Positions 31,723 through 38,588 of a DNA stretch of 64,000 bases are shown in pieces. The number at the start of each line of letters is the position of its first letter. Within the stretch, counting starts at the first letter, position 1. Made by a program: the position numbers and the translations under genes. Below the pieces are notes generated by a model. The model was not told the origin of the DNA. It saw nothing but the letters and a program-made list of their open reading frames with translations, and made no database searches. Source of the DNA: Oharaeibacter diazotrophicus (GTDB taxonomy: Bacteria; Pseudomonadota; Alphaproteobacteria; Rhizobiales; Pleomorphomonadaceae); assembly GCF_004362745.1 (NCBI RefSeq), contig NZ_SNXY01000006.1:1364001-1428000 (forward strand). The letters run 5' to 3'.

Positions 31723-32925
31723 ATGGCGTTGACGTCCGTCGCCGAAGCCCAGTCCCGCCTGCTCGGGTCGGTCGTGCCGCTCGCGGTCGAGACCGTATCG
31801 ATCGAGGCCGCCGCCGGCCGTGTGCTGGCGCAAGATCTCGCCGCCCGCCGCACCCAGCCGCCCTTCGCCGCCTCGGCCATGGACGGCTACGCCGTCCGCG
31901 GCGCCGACGCCGGCGCCGGCTCGGTGCTCGCGGTGATCGGCGAAGCCGCCGCCGGCCGCGGCCTGCCGCGCCCGGTCGGTCCCGGCGAGGCCGCGCGCAT
32001 CTTCACCGGCGCGCCGCTGCCGGACGGCGCCGACACCGTGGTGATCCAGGAGGACACCGCCCGCGACGGCGACCGCGTCACCCTGACCGCCGCGACCGCG
32101 CCCGGCCGCAACGTCCGCCCCGCCGGCCTCGACTTCGCCGAGGGCCACGTGCTGCTCCCCGCAGGCCGCCGGCTCGACGCCCGCGCCCTCGGCCTCGCCG
32201 CGGCGATGAACCACGGTGTGCTGCCGGTGCGCCGGGCGCCGCGGGTGGCCGTGCTCGCCACCGGCGACGAGCTGGTCGCCCCCGGCACCGAGCCTGTCGG
32301 GCCCGACCGCATCGTCGCTTCCAACCAGATCGCCATCGCCGCGATGGTGCGCGAACTCGGCGGCGAGCCGATCGCCCTCGGCATCGCCCCTGACGACCTC
32401 GACGCCATCCGCGGCCGCATCCGCGCCGGTCTCGACGCCGGCGCCGACGTCATCGTGCTGCTTGGCGGCGCCTCGGTCGGCGACCACGACCTGACCGGGC
32501 CGGCGCTCGCCGCCGAGGGCGTCGCCTTCGACGTGCAGAAGCTGGCGATGCGGCCGGGCAAGCCGCTGATGCTCGGCCGGCGCGGCGCAGTCCACGCGCT
32601 CGGACTGCCCGGCAATCCGGTGTCGAGCCACGTCGGCGCCGTGCTGTTCCTCGCCCCGCTGCTGCGCGCCCTCCAGGGCGAGACCGATCCCCTGCCCCGG
32701 CTCGAGCCGGCCGTGCTCGGCACCCCGCTCCGGGCCAACGACCACCGCCAGGACTATCTCCGCGCGACGCTCGCGGTCGACGGCGGCCGCCTCGTCGCCA
32801 CGCCGGCCTCGCTGCAGGACTCCTCGGTGATCTCGGTGCTCGCCGCCTCGAACGCCCTGATCGTCCGCCCGCCGCACGCCCCGGCCGCCGCCGGCGGCGA
32901 CACCGTCGACGTCGTCCGGCTCTGA
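31723..32925 (+). CDS. moeA: Molybdopterin molybdenumtransferase (gephyrin-like)
   Basis: Inserts molybdenum into adenylylated molybdopterin. The 400 residues show the MoeA order: PPFAASAMDGYAVRGAD, GEAARIFTGAPLPDGADTVV, RVAVLATGDELVAPG, a GGASVGDHD loop, MRPGKPLMLGRRG and LGLPGNPVSS, then a C-terminal beta domain ending near the stop. ATG 31723 follows GAGAGGA. In many alphaproteobacteria lexA follows moeA; here an accessory region begins instead. Confidence 0.96.
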   Translation: MALTSVAEAQSRLLGSVVPLAVETVSIEAAAGRVLAQDLAARRTQPPFAASAMDGYAVRGADAGAGSVLAVIGEAAAGRGLPRPVGPGEAARIFTGAPLPDGADTVVIQEDTARDGDRVTLTAATAPGRNVRPAGLDFAEGHVLLPAGRRLDARALGLAAAMNHGVLPVRRAPRVAVLATGDELVAPGTEPVGPDRIVASNQIAIAAMVRELGGEPIALGIAPDDLDAIRGRIRAGLDAGADVIVLLGGASVGDHDLTGPALAAEGVAFDVQKLAMRPGKPLMLGRRGAVHALGLPGNPVSSHVGAVLFLAPLLRALQGETDPLPRLEPAVLGTPLRANDHRQDYLRATLAVDGGRLVATPASLQDSSVISVLAASNALIVRPPHAPAAAGGDTVDVVRL

Positions 32926-33082
32926 CGCTCGCCAGCGCCGGCGCGATCCTCGCGTCGAGGCGCGGCGCCGCCGATGCCGCCGGCGATGCGCGCCACCACG
33001 CCCCTTGCGCGAGCGATCCCGTTCCGGTTCAATCCATGTGAGAGCCCGTACCGGAGCGACGGGACGGGGAGCACCGCGCGTC

Positions 33083-33397
33083 ATGACCGACACGAGCGAG
33101 ACGGCCGACACAACCGCGTATCCGGACCTTGACGCCATCCGTGCCGAGGTGGGTACCCGGTTCATGGTCAACGGCGAACCGATGACGCTGGTTTCGGCCG
33201 AGCCGCTGCGGGCCGCGAGCATGCCCGGACGCGCGACCGGTTTCGCCCTGGTCTTCGCCGGCGAGCCCGGCCGGCCGATGCGGCCGCAGGCCCTCCGCGC
33301 CCTCGAACCGCCGCTGGCTGGGATCGCCGGCCTGTTCCTGGTCTGCGTCGGCCCGCGCCCCGGCGGCGGCTTCCGCTACGAGGCGGTGTTCAACTGA
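33083..33397 (+). CDS. Small DUF6916-like protein next to tail-collar genes
   Basis: A 104-residue acidic protein. After a polar Thr/Asp-rich N-terminus comes a single small beta-rich domain: VGTRFMVNGEPMTLVSAEPL, TGFALVFAGEPGRPMRPQALRALEP and the C-terminal GFRYEAVFN. The pattern of an F.v.g....L start, an FxLxF core and a YEAVFN end matches what I remember of DUF6916, a family I associate with tail-collar genes. No signal peptide or catalytic motif. It lies on the opposite strand from, and 155 bp beyond the end of, the collar/GNAT run. Confidence 0.68.
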   Translation: MTDTSETADTTAYPDLDAIRAEVGTRFMVNGEPMTLVSAEPLRAASMPGRATGFALVFAGEPGRPMRPQALRALEPPLAGIAGLFLVCVGPRPGGGFRYEAVFN

Positions 33398-33552
33398 CGC
33401 GACGACCGGAGGCGCGCGGTCCTGCGACGTGACATCCGGAGACGACACCGGCACGACGGCGCGGCACGCGGCATCCTCCCAACGGCCGGAACGCCACCGT
33501 AGATGCGCACGACCGCCGAAACGAGTCGGCGCATGTCGACCCGCCCTGCATC

Positions 33553-34122
33553 CTAGGGTGCCGGCCGGTCCGTCCCTCGGACGCCCGATTCCGGCAGCGG
33601 CAACTCCATCTTCTCGTAGGCGCCGGCGAGCCCCTGCGAGACGAAGCCGAGGCGCAGGTACAGGCGGCGGGCGGGGTTGTTCGGCTCGACGTGGAGCCCG
33701 ATGCGGGCGAGGCCGCGCGCGCCCGCCTCCCCGGCCGCGAAGTCGATCAGCGCCGCGCCGATGCCGCGGCCGCGAAAGGCCGGCAGCAGGCCGACGTCGA
33801 CGACGCGCAGCTCCTCGCCGGCCGCGATCAGGATCAGCCGGCCCGCCGGAACGCCGTCGACCTCGACGATCCAGCGGTCGGCGTCGGCATAGTGGCGGGC
33901 GTAGTGCAGCGACTGCAGGCGGAACTGATCGGCCAGGAAGGCCTCCAGCACCGCGTCCGGCCAGCCGGCGACGGCCATCTCGGCGCGGCGACCCTCGACG
34001 TAGACGGCGCATTCGAGCGCGGCGTCGTCCGCGCGGGCGGGACGCAGCGACACCCCCGGCGCGGCGCGGAGCGCGCGCGACGGGGGTGTCGCCTCGATCC
34101 CGGCGTCGACGGGGGCGATCAC
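33553..34122 (-). CDS. GNAT family N-acetyltransferase, last gene of the tail-collar run
   Basis: An acetyl-CoA-dependent acyltransferase of 189 residues. The fold is visible from VSLRPARADDAALECAVY, through VDVGLLPAFRGRGIGAALIDFA (motif A with the R/QxxGxG/A pyrophosphate loop, RGRGIG) to LHVEPNNPARRLYLRLGF (motif B, Asn and Tyr) near the C-terminus. Start is uncertain: GTG 34122 overlaps the collar gene stop as GTGA and is preferred; a GTG at 34158 would lie inside the collar gene. The acceptor is unknown. It may modify a collar protein, the RiPP candidate, or something unrelated. Confidence 0.82.
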   Translation of the reverse strand: MIAPVDAGIEATPPSRALRAAPGVSLRPARADDAALECAVYVEGRRAEMAVAGWPDAVLEAFLADQFRLQSLHYARHYADADRWIVEVDGVPAGRLILIAAGEELRVVDVGLLPAFRGRGIGAALIDFAAGEAGARGLARIGLHVEPNNPARRLYLRLGFVSQGLAGAYEKMELPLPESGVRGTDRPAP

Positions 34123-34691
34123 GGCGGGGTCGGGAAGTAGCCCTCCGTGCAGATGCACCAGCGCATCGCCAGGAAGGGCTGGCGGTTCTCGTGGGGATTG
34201 CCCGTGCCCGACCCGCTGCCGACGAAGGGCGTCAGCGTGGCGGGGTTGAGTTGCACCGGCGAGGGCGCCGGATCCTGGGTGTAGCCGAAGGCGGCCACCG
34301 TGCCCGACGGGTTGCCCTTGAAGTAGATGCCGGTCTGCAGGTTGCCGGTGGGTTCCTGCACGCGAACCGCCAGCGTCGACTGGGCACCCTGGTAGTTGTG
34401 GATGTGGGGCGGCATGTGCGCCGTGGTCAGCGCGACGGCATTGGCACCGCCGTGCTGGGCGACCATCGGGTCGAAGTCGTCGACCGGATCGTCGCCGGCG
34501 CAGACCAGGGCGCGCGCCCTGAGGTCCGGCAGGGCGAAGTTGAACCCCGGCGTGCCACCGTAGAGATTGCCGATCACCGCGTAGAGCGACTGGTTGGCCT
34601 GAACGGGGACGAGAGTTCCGTCGCAGAGGGCCCAGTTGAGCGGAACGAACTGGTAGGGAAAGAGCCGAAGCTCGCCGACGAAGGCATCCAT
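34119..34691 (-). CDS. Phage tail-collar domain protein, copy 3 (microcystin-dependent-protein type)
   Basis: A 190-residue Tail Collar domain protein. Conserved parts: VGELRLFPYQFVPLNWALCDGTLVPVQANQSLYAVIGNLYGG, here cited only as motif order G-E-L, NWALCDG and SLYAVIG; FALPDLRAR; a PPHIHNY His-x-His motif; and the C-terminal ENRQPFLAM followed by CTEGYFPTPP. No signal peptide is visible. It is the last and most divergent of three paralogues (PDLRARA instead of PDLRGR). GAGGAG precedes ATG 34691. Phage origin is likely for the fold, but no other phage gene is nearby. Function unknown. Confidence 0.88.
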   Translation of the reverse strand: MDAFVGELRLFPYQFVPLNWALCDGTLVPVQANQSLYAVIGNLYGGTPGFNFALPDLRARALVCAGDDPVDDFDPMVAQHGGANAVALTTAHMPPHIHNYQGAQSTLAVRVQEPTGNLQTGIYFKGNPSGTVAAFGYTQDPAPSPVQLNPATLTPFVGSGSGTGNPHENRQPFLAMRWCICTEGYFPTPP

Positions 34692-34704
34692 GGCGTGCGT
34701 CTCC

Positions 34705-35253
34705 TCAAGGGCGGTCGGGATAGAGACCTTCGTAGCAGATGATGAAACTGACCGCTTGGTAGGGCATGATGTTGTCATGCGGCTGGCTGCCGCCGGCGGA
34801 CGCGCCCACCGTGGTCGGATCGAGGAACTGCTTGGTGATGCCAGCGGCCGAGCCCGGGACGTAGGCGTAGATGGTCCCGTCGGGGCGCGCACCCGGCACC
34901 GCCAGCACAGCCCCGCCGCTCGGCGTGTCGGTGGTGCCGCCGTCGCCGCTGACGGTGACGAAGTGGCGGTGGATCGCGATCTGGTCCTGACGCAACTGCA
35001 CCTTGCTGCCGCCGCCGCTGACGCCCAGGACCCGCTGCTTGAGGCCCGGGCCGGTGCCCTGGCCGACCGCGAGCCGCCCGCGCAGGTCCGGCAGCTTGAA
35101 GGTGGTGTAGCCGTTGCCGCCGTATGTCACGCCGAGCAACGAGTAGAGGACCTGATAGGTCTGGATCTGCAGTTCGCTGCCGTCGCACATCAGCCAACTC
35201 TGCGGCGCGAACTTGCCGGCGAACGGGCGAATTTCACCCACGACGCTTTCCAT
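34705..35253 (-). CDS. Phage tail-collar domain protein, copy 2
   Basis: A 182-residue paralogue of its neighbours: VVGEIRPFAGKFAPQSWLMCDGS at the N-terminus, LYSLLGVTYGGNGYTTFKLPDLRGR, a IHRHFV His-x-His motif and HDNIMPYQAVSFIICYEG with the terminal YPDRP. AGGAG lies 11 bases before ATG 35253. Spacing is 13 bp to copy 3 and 48 bp from copy 1, so the three are almost surely one transcript. The domain forms the receptor-proximal part of phage short tail fibres, but these short single-domain versions are common in chromosomes and uncharacterised. Confidence 0.9.
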   Translation of the reverse strand: MESVVGEIRPFAGKFAPQSWLMCDGSELQIQTYQVLYSLLGVTYGGNGYTTFKLPDLRGRLAVGQGTGPGLKQRVLGVSGGGSKVQLRQDQIAIHRHFVTVSGDGGTTDTPSGGAVLAVPGARPDGTIYAYVPGSAAGITKQFLDPTTVGASAGGSQPHDNIMPYQAVSFIICYEGLYPDRP

Positions 35254-35301
35254 GACGGGTTTTCTCCTGCGGAGATCGAACGGGCTTCGCCGGACCGGCG
35301 C

Positions 35302-35859
35302 TCACGGACGCGGCGGATAGTAGCCGGTCAGCGCGATCGCGAAGTTGAGGGTGAGGAACGGCTGCATGTTGTCGTGGCCGTTGCCGCCGACCGGATCGAT
35401 CGCGGAGGAGTCCAGCACCCGCGGATTGGTGATCGGATCCGACGCGCCGTGCGGCTGGTAGACGTTGAACGTCACCGACGACGAGGTCGTCGGCACCACG
35501 CGTCCGAAATTGTTGCCGCCGGGATTGACCTGGTTGCCGTTCTGCCCGGACGCGAAGATCGCGTGCGTGTGGGTCGGCGCCTGCTTCTCCGACAGCGCCA
35601 CGGTCTCCTGCCCGCCCTTGGTGCCGACGGTGTAGTTCACGGTCGGATCGACCGGCTGCGCTCCGATCCCGACCGGGGTCCGCCCCCGCAGGTCCGGCAG
35701 CGCGAAATAGTTGGCATCGCCGCCGAAACTGTTCAGCAGCAGCGAATACAGCGCCGGATACTGCCGCGCCGGCAGCATCGAGCCGTCGCACAGCGCCCAG
35801 CCGACCGGCGCCCAGGGGAACGCCCACATCTTGATCTCGCCGACGAACGGTTCAGCCAT
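35302..35859 (-). CDS. Phage tail-collar domain protein, copy 1
   Basis: A 185-residue protein and the closest of the three to the microcystin-dependent-protein consensus: FVGEIKMWAFPWAPVGWALCDGS, LYSLLLNSFGGDANYFALPDLRGRTPVG, GTKGGQETVALSEKQAPTHTHAIF (His-x-His) and the C-terminal HDNMQPFLTLNFAIALTG with YYPPRP. ATG 35859 is preferred over GTG 35865 because GGGAGG lies seven bases upstream of it. It is first of the collar genes and 176 bp downstream of the precursor-like peptide gene on the same strand. Confidence 0.9.
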   Translation of the reverse strand: MAEPFVGEIKMWAFPWAPVGWALCDGSMLPARQYPALYSLLLNSFGGDANYFALPDLRGRTPVGIGAQPVDPTVNYTVGTKGGQETVALSEKQAPTHTHAIFASGQNGNQVNPGGNNFGRVVPTTSSSVTFNVYQPHGASDPITNPRVLDSSAIDPVGGNGHDNMQPFLTLNFAIALTGYYPPRP

Positions 35860-36035
35860 CGTCACACCTCCCGATCACGGACGCAGTTCTCCCCGACCGC
35901 GGCGCGTCTCGCCACGGACCACCGGCCCGAGCCTGCAATTTTGAATTTTATTTCCCGTTGAACTCAACTAATCATGGTTTGCCGTCGATGGCAACCACGC
36001 GATTTCCGGAGTCGACGGCCTCGTCGATCCCGATC

Positions 36036-36245
36036 TCAGGATCCGTCCTTCGCCGACTCGGCGCCCGTTTGTTCCAGCGGGGCCGTGTGCTTGTCGGCCG
36101 TCGCCGACCAGACCCCGGCATCCTCGACGGTCGGCTTCACCCAAGGGCGGCGAACCGGCGGATGTCCGCCCTGCGCCGCGGCCGGCGAGGAGGCGTCGAC
36201 CGCCGTTTCGAGGCCGATGGTCTGCGTCTTCACGGGATCCGTCAT
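36036..36245 (-). CDS. Candidate lasso-type RiPP precursor peptide
   Basis: A 69-residue peptide starting MTDPVKTQTIG at ATG 36245, with a GGGGAG about 13 bases upstream. Residues 35-49 read W-xx-P-x-V-xxx-G-xxxx-T, close to the lasso leader motif Y/W-xx-P-x-L-xxx-G..T recognised by PqqD-like B1 proteins. The C-terminus is AKDGS; a terminal Ser is the phosphorylated residue in kinase-associated lasso peptides such as paeninodin. Possible rings: Ala50 to Glu58, or Ala55 to Glu63, each nine residues, but both put Thr at -1 instead of the usual -2. It is divergent from the kinase gene and upstream of the collar genes. Probably the substrate of the cluster, though unproven. Confidence 0.62.
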   Translation of the reverse strand: MTDPVKTQTIGLETAVDASSPAAAQGGHPPVRRPWVKPTVEDAGVWSATADKHTAPLEQTGAESAKDGS

Positions 36246-36492
36246 CGACTGGTCGCTGCTCCCCCGAAGCGTCCGACGCCCCACGTGACGAACAACTCGT
36301 GCCGACGGCCGAGTTCCATCGCCGGCCCGAAGTGCCCTTCGGACCGCATACGGCGTGCACGGATCGCCTTCCCGTTGAAATTTGACCGGGAGTATGGTCC
36401 ACATCGTGGTGCAACACAAGCGGGCATTAATCAAGCGTCGATTTCAGGACCCCGCGACGGATCAGCGAATGGTTGTCGGCTCCAACAGTGAA
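36246..36492. promoter_or_regulatory. Divergent intergenic region between the precursor candidate and the lasso kinase
   Basis: A 247-bp gap that must hold promoters for both directions. It is less GC-rich than its surroundings around 36365-36435 (GTTGAAATTTGACC, GGCATTAATCAAG). The kinase frame stays open up to a TTG at 36382, so part of this gap could be coding if an upstream start is used. No clear operator was found. Confidence 0.4.
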
Positions 36493-37440
36493 ATGTGGGT
36501 TTTCGGGGCGAACGCGGCGTCGACACCGCTGTCGCCGCAACCGCGCCGCTACCGCATGGCCGGCGTGGAAATCGCGTCGCAGTTGTCGCTTCCGACAGCC
36601 CTTGCCGGTGGCGACACCACCGCCGATCTCGTGATCCGGCTCCGCCCGCTGCCCGACCGTCTCGCCACACCGCTCGCCTCCGGCACCGGCTGGAGCCTCG
36701 ACCACCGCGACTTCCTGCTGGAGCTCGACGGGATCGCCCGGATCCGGGTCCGCGACGGCCGCGAGATCGCCGTCGACCCGGCGCCCGGCACCGCTGCCGA
36801 CGATGCGGCCGCCTTCGCGGTCGGCACCGGGCTCGGCGTCACGCTGCTGCAGCGCGGCGTGCTGCCGCTGCACGCCGCCGCCGTCGGCCATCGCGGCCGC
36901 GCCGTGCTGCTCTGCGGCGTCAGTGGCGCCGGCAAGTCGACTCTGGCCGGCGCGCTCTGCCGCGCCGGCTGCGACTTCCTCGCCGACGACGTCGCCGCCC
37001 TGGCTGCGTCGGTCGACGGTCCGCCCGTGGTGCAGCCCGACGGCCGGGCACTGCGCCTGCACCCGGAGAGCATCGCGGCCCTCGACCTCGCCGCGCGGGC
37101 CGGCTCCCCGGTGCGTCCGGCGGTCGCCAAGCGCCACGTCGCGCCGCCGACGGCGGTGCCCGGACCGCTGCCGATCGGCGCCGTCTTCGTGCTGGCCCCG
37201 GCTACGCCCGCCCGGCCGGCCGGGATCACCGCGATGCCGGTCCTGGCGGCCGCGCAGGCGCTGCTGCGCCACACCTTCCGCCGCGGCCTCGCCCTCATGA
37301 TCGCCCCGGCCGTGCTGACCCGCGAGATCGCCACCCTCGCCGACAGCGTGCCGGTGGCGACCCTCGTCCGCCCGCAGCGCTTCGCCGACCTCGACGCCAC
37401 CGCCGCCGCGGTGCTCGCCCATCTCGACGCGGCGTGGTGA
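36493..37440 (+). CDS. HPr-kinase-like lasso peptide kinase
   Basis: A 315-residue protein of the HPrK C-terminal fold. Domain order: N-terminal half RYRMAGVEIASQLSLPTAL, as in lasso kinases that begin with YxxxGLxxxSxLPLP; P-loop GVSGAGKST (Gly142-Thr150, Lys148) and the acidic FLADDVAAL (Asp165-Asp166). Characterised relatives phosphorylate the C-terminal Ser of a lasso precursor, and the peptide encoded divergently ends in Ser. A PTS role is unlikely since B1 and C genes follow. The start is uncertain: ATG 36493 and ATG 36469 are both possible, and the frame is open to TTG 36382. The sulfotransferase gene follows after 9 bp. Confidence 0.82.
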   Translation: MWVFGANAASTPLSPQPRRYRMAGVEIASQLSLPTALAGGDTTADLVIRLRPLPDRLATPLASGTGWSLDHRDFLLELDGIARIRVRDGREIAVDPAPGTAADDAAAFAVGTGLGVTLLQRGVLPLHAAAVGHRGRAVLLCGVSGAGKSTLAGALCRAGCDFLADDVAALAASVDGPPVVQPDGRALRLHPESIAALDLAARAGSPVRPAVAKRHVAPPTAVPGPLPIGAVFVLAPATPARPAGITAMPVLAAAQALLRHTFRRGLALMIAPAVLTREIATLADSVPVATLVRPQRFADLDATAAAVLAHLDAAW

Positions 37441-37449
37441 GCCGGCGCC

Positions 37450-38307
37450 ATGGCGATCTTCCCGCCCGGTCTCGTCTGGCTCGCCTCGTTCCCGAAGTCG
37501 GGCAACACGTGGCTGCGCGTGCTGTTCGCCAACCTGCGGGCCGGCGCTGTCGGCGGCGCGCACATCAACCGGCTGGAGGACGACGACGGCGACTATCCCG
37601 GCTCGAAGGACTGGCTGGTCGAGCGCACCCAGGTCGATCCCGACCTGCTCGGCCTCGCCGAGATCGAGCGCCTGCGCGCCCGCGTCCACGACGCCCAAGC
37701 GCCGACCGCCACAACCTTGCAGCCGGTCAAGATCCACGACGCCCTGTTCGGCGTCTCCGGCGCGCCGATCGCCGGCACCGTAGCGCGGGCGATCCTCTAC
37801 GCCGTCCGCGACCCGCGCGACGTCGCGGTGTCGGCGATGCACCACTTCGGCCTGACCGCCGACGCCGCCGTGGCGCTCCTCGACGGCGAGCACGGCCCGT
37901 TCGGCGGCGGCCGGATGCTGCCCTACCGGCTCGGCGACTGGTCGAGCCACGTCCGCGACTGGACCGGCTACCGCGCCGTCCCCGTGGTGACCCTTCGCTA
38001 CGAGGACCTGCGCGCCGAACCCGAGCACCGCTTCGCCGCGGTGCTCGCCGCCCTCGGCGTCGCCGCCGACGCAGCGGAAATCGCGACCGCGGTCGCGCGT
38101 TCGTCGCTGGCGGCATTGCAGCGCCAGGAAGAGGAGGCCGGTTTTTCCGAGGCCCGCCTCGGTCAGGCACGTTTCTTCCGCTCGGGCCGGGTCGGCGAAT
38201 GGCGGGAGGTGCTCTCGCCCGCGCAGGTCGCGGCCATCGAAGCGCGCCACGGCGCCGTCATGCGGCGCTTCGGCTACCTGCCCGCCGAAGAGGACCCGTC
38301 GCCGTGA
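37450..38307 (+). CDS. Sulfotransferase in the lasso-type cluster
   Basis: A 285-residue cytosolic-type PAPS sulfotransferase. It has the 5'-phosphosulfate loop FPKSGNTWLR (residues 14-23), the catalytic-type KIH (Lys94, His96) and the 3'-phosphate motif YAVRDPRDVAVS (residues 117-128), plus a WSSHVRDWTG and a late GRVGEWREVLSP, the usual C-terminal PAPS-binding RxGxxGxW equivalent. All key residues are present. Placed between the kinase and B1 genes and overlapping B1 as GTGA, it most likely sulfates the RiPP, on Ser, Thr or Tyr; the candidate core has Thr and Ser but no Tyr. Confidence 0.88.
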   Translation: MAIFPPGLVWLASFPKSGNTWLRVLFANLRAGAVGGAHINRLEDDDGDYPGSKDWLVERTQVDPDLLGLAEIERLRARVHDAQAPTATTLQPVKIHDALFGVSGAPIAGTVARAILYAVRDPRDVAVSAMHHFGLTADAAVALLDGEHGPFGGGRMLPYRLGDWSSHVRDWTGYRAVPVVTLRYEDLRAEPEHRFAAVLAALGVAADAAEIATAVARSSLAALQRQEEEAGFSEARLGQARFFRSGRVGEWREVLSPAQVAAIEARHGAVMRRFGYLPAEEDPSP

Positions 38308-38588
38308 CCTATCCCCGTTTCCGCCGCCGCCCGGACGCGCCCGCCGCCACGCTCGGCGACCGGCTGCTGGTGCTCGACGTCGCCCGCGCCCGCTTCGTCG
38401 GCCTGAACGCGGTCGGCGCGCGGCTGTGGGCGCTGTTGGAAACGCCACTTTCCGCCGACGACCTCGTCGCCAACCTTCTCGCCGAGTTCGACGTCGACGC
38501 CGCAACCTGCCGCATCGAGACGGCGGCGGTGCTGCGCGACCTCGTCGCCCGCGGCCTCGTCGAGGTGGATCCAGACCCGTGCGCCTGA
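38304..38588 (+). CDS. PqqD-like RiPP recognition protein (lasso B1)
   Basis: A 94-residue PqqD-family protein that binds the precursor leader and presents it to the protease and synthetase. Family features are visible: an early beta-hairpin YPRFRRRPDAPAATLGDRLLVLDVARARFVGLN, given here as motif order, then the ARLWALLETPLSADDLVANLL helices and a C-terminal LRDLVARGLVEVD. The start is GTG 38304, overlapping the sulfotransferase stop as GTGA. The gene overlaps the start of the asparagine-synthetase-like gene by 10 bp. Confidence 0.88.
   Translation: MTYPRFRRRPDAPAATLGDRLLVLDVARARFVGLNAVGARLWALLETPLSADDLVANLLAEFDVDAATCRIETAAVLRDLVARGLVEVDPDPCA

Noticed and set aside
33083-35859. Prophage or tailocin remnant
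   Set aside because: Only collar-domain genes are present; there is no capsid, portal, terminase, baseplate, lysis or integrase gene, and GC matches the surroundings.
35958-36491. Plus-strand open frames opposite the RiPP precursor candidate
   Set aside because: Arg/Ser/Pro-rich translations without motif; the minus-strand frame has the leader motif, a ribosome-binding site and a suitable position.
36382-36492. N-terminal extension of the lasso kinase from TTG 36382
   Set aside because: The extra 37 residues are basic and not kinase-like, with no ribosome-binding site at a proper distance; the family normally begins shortly before the YRxxGxxxxS segment.
36493-37440. HPr kinase/phosphorylase of the PTS
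   Set aside because: No HPr or PTS gene is nearby, the N-terminal half is of the lasso-kinase type, and it is directly followed by lasso genes.
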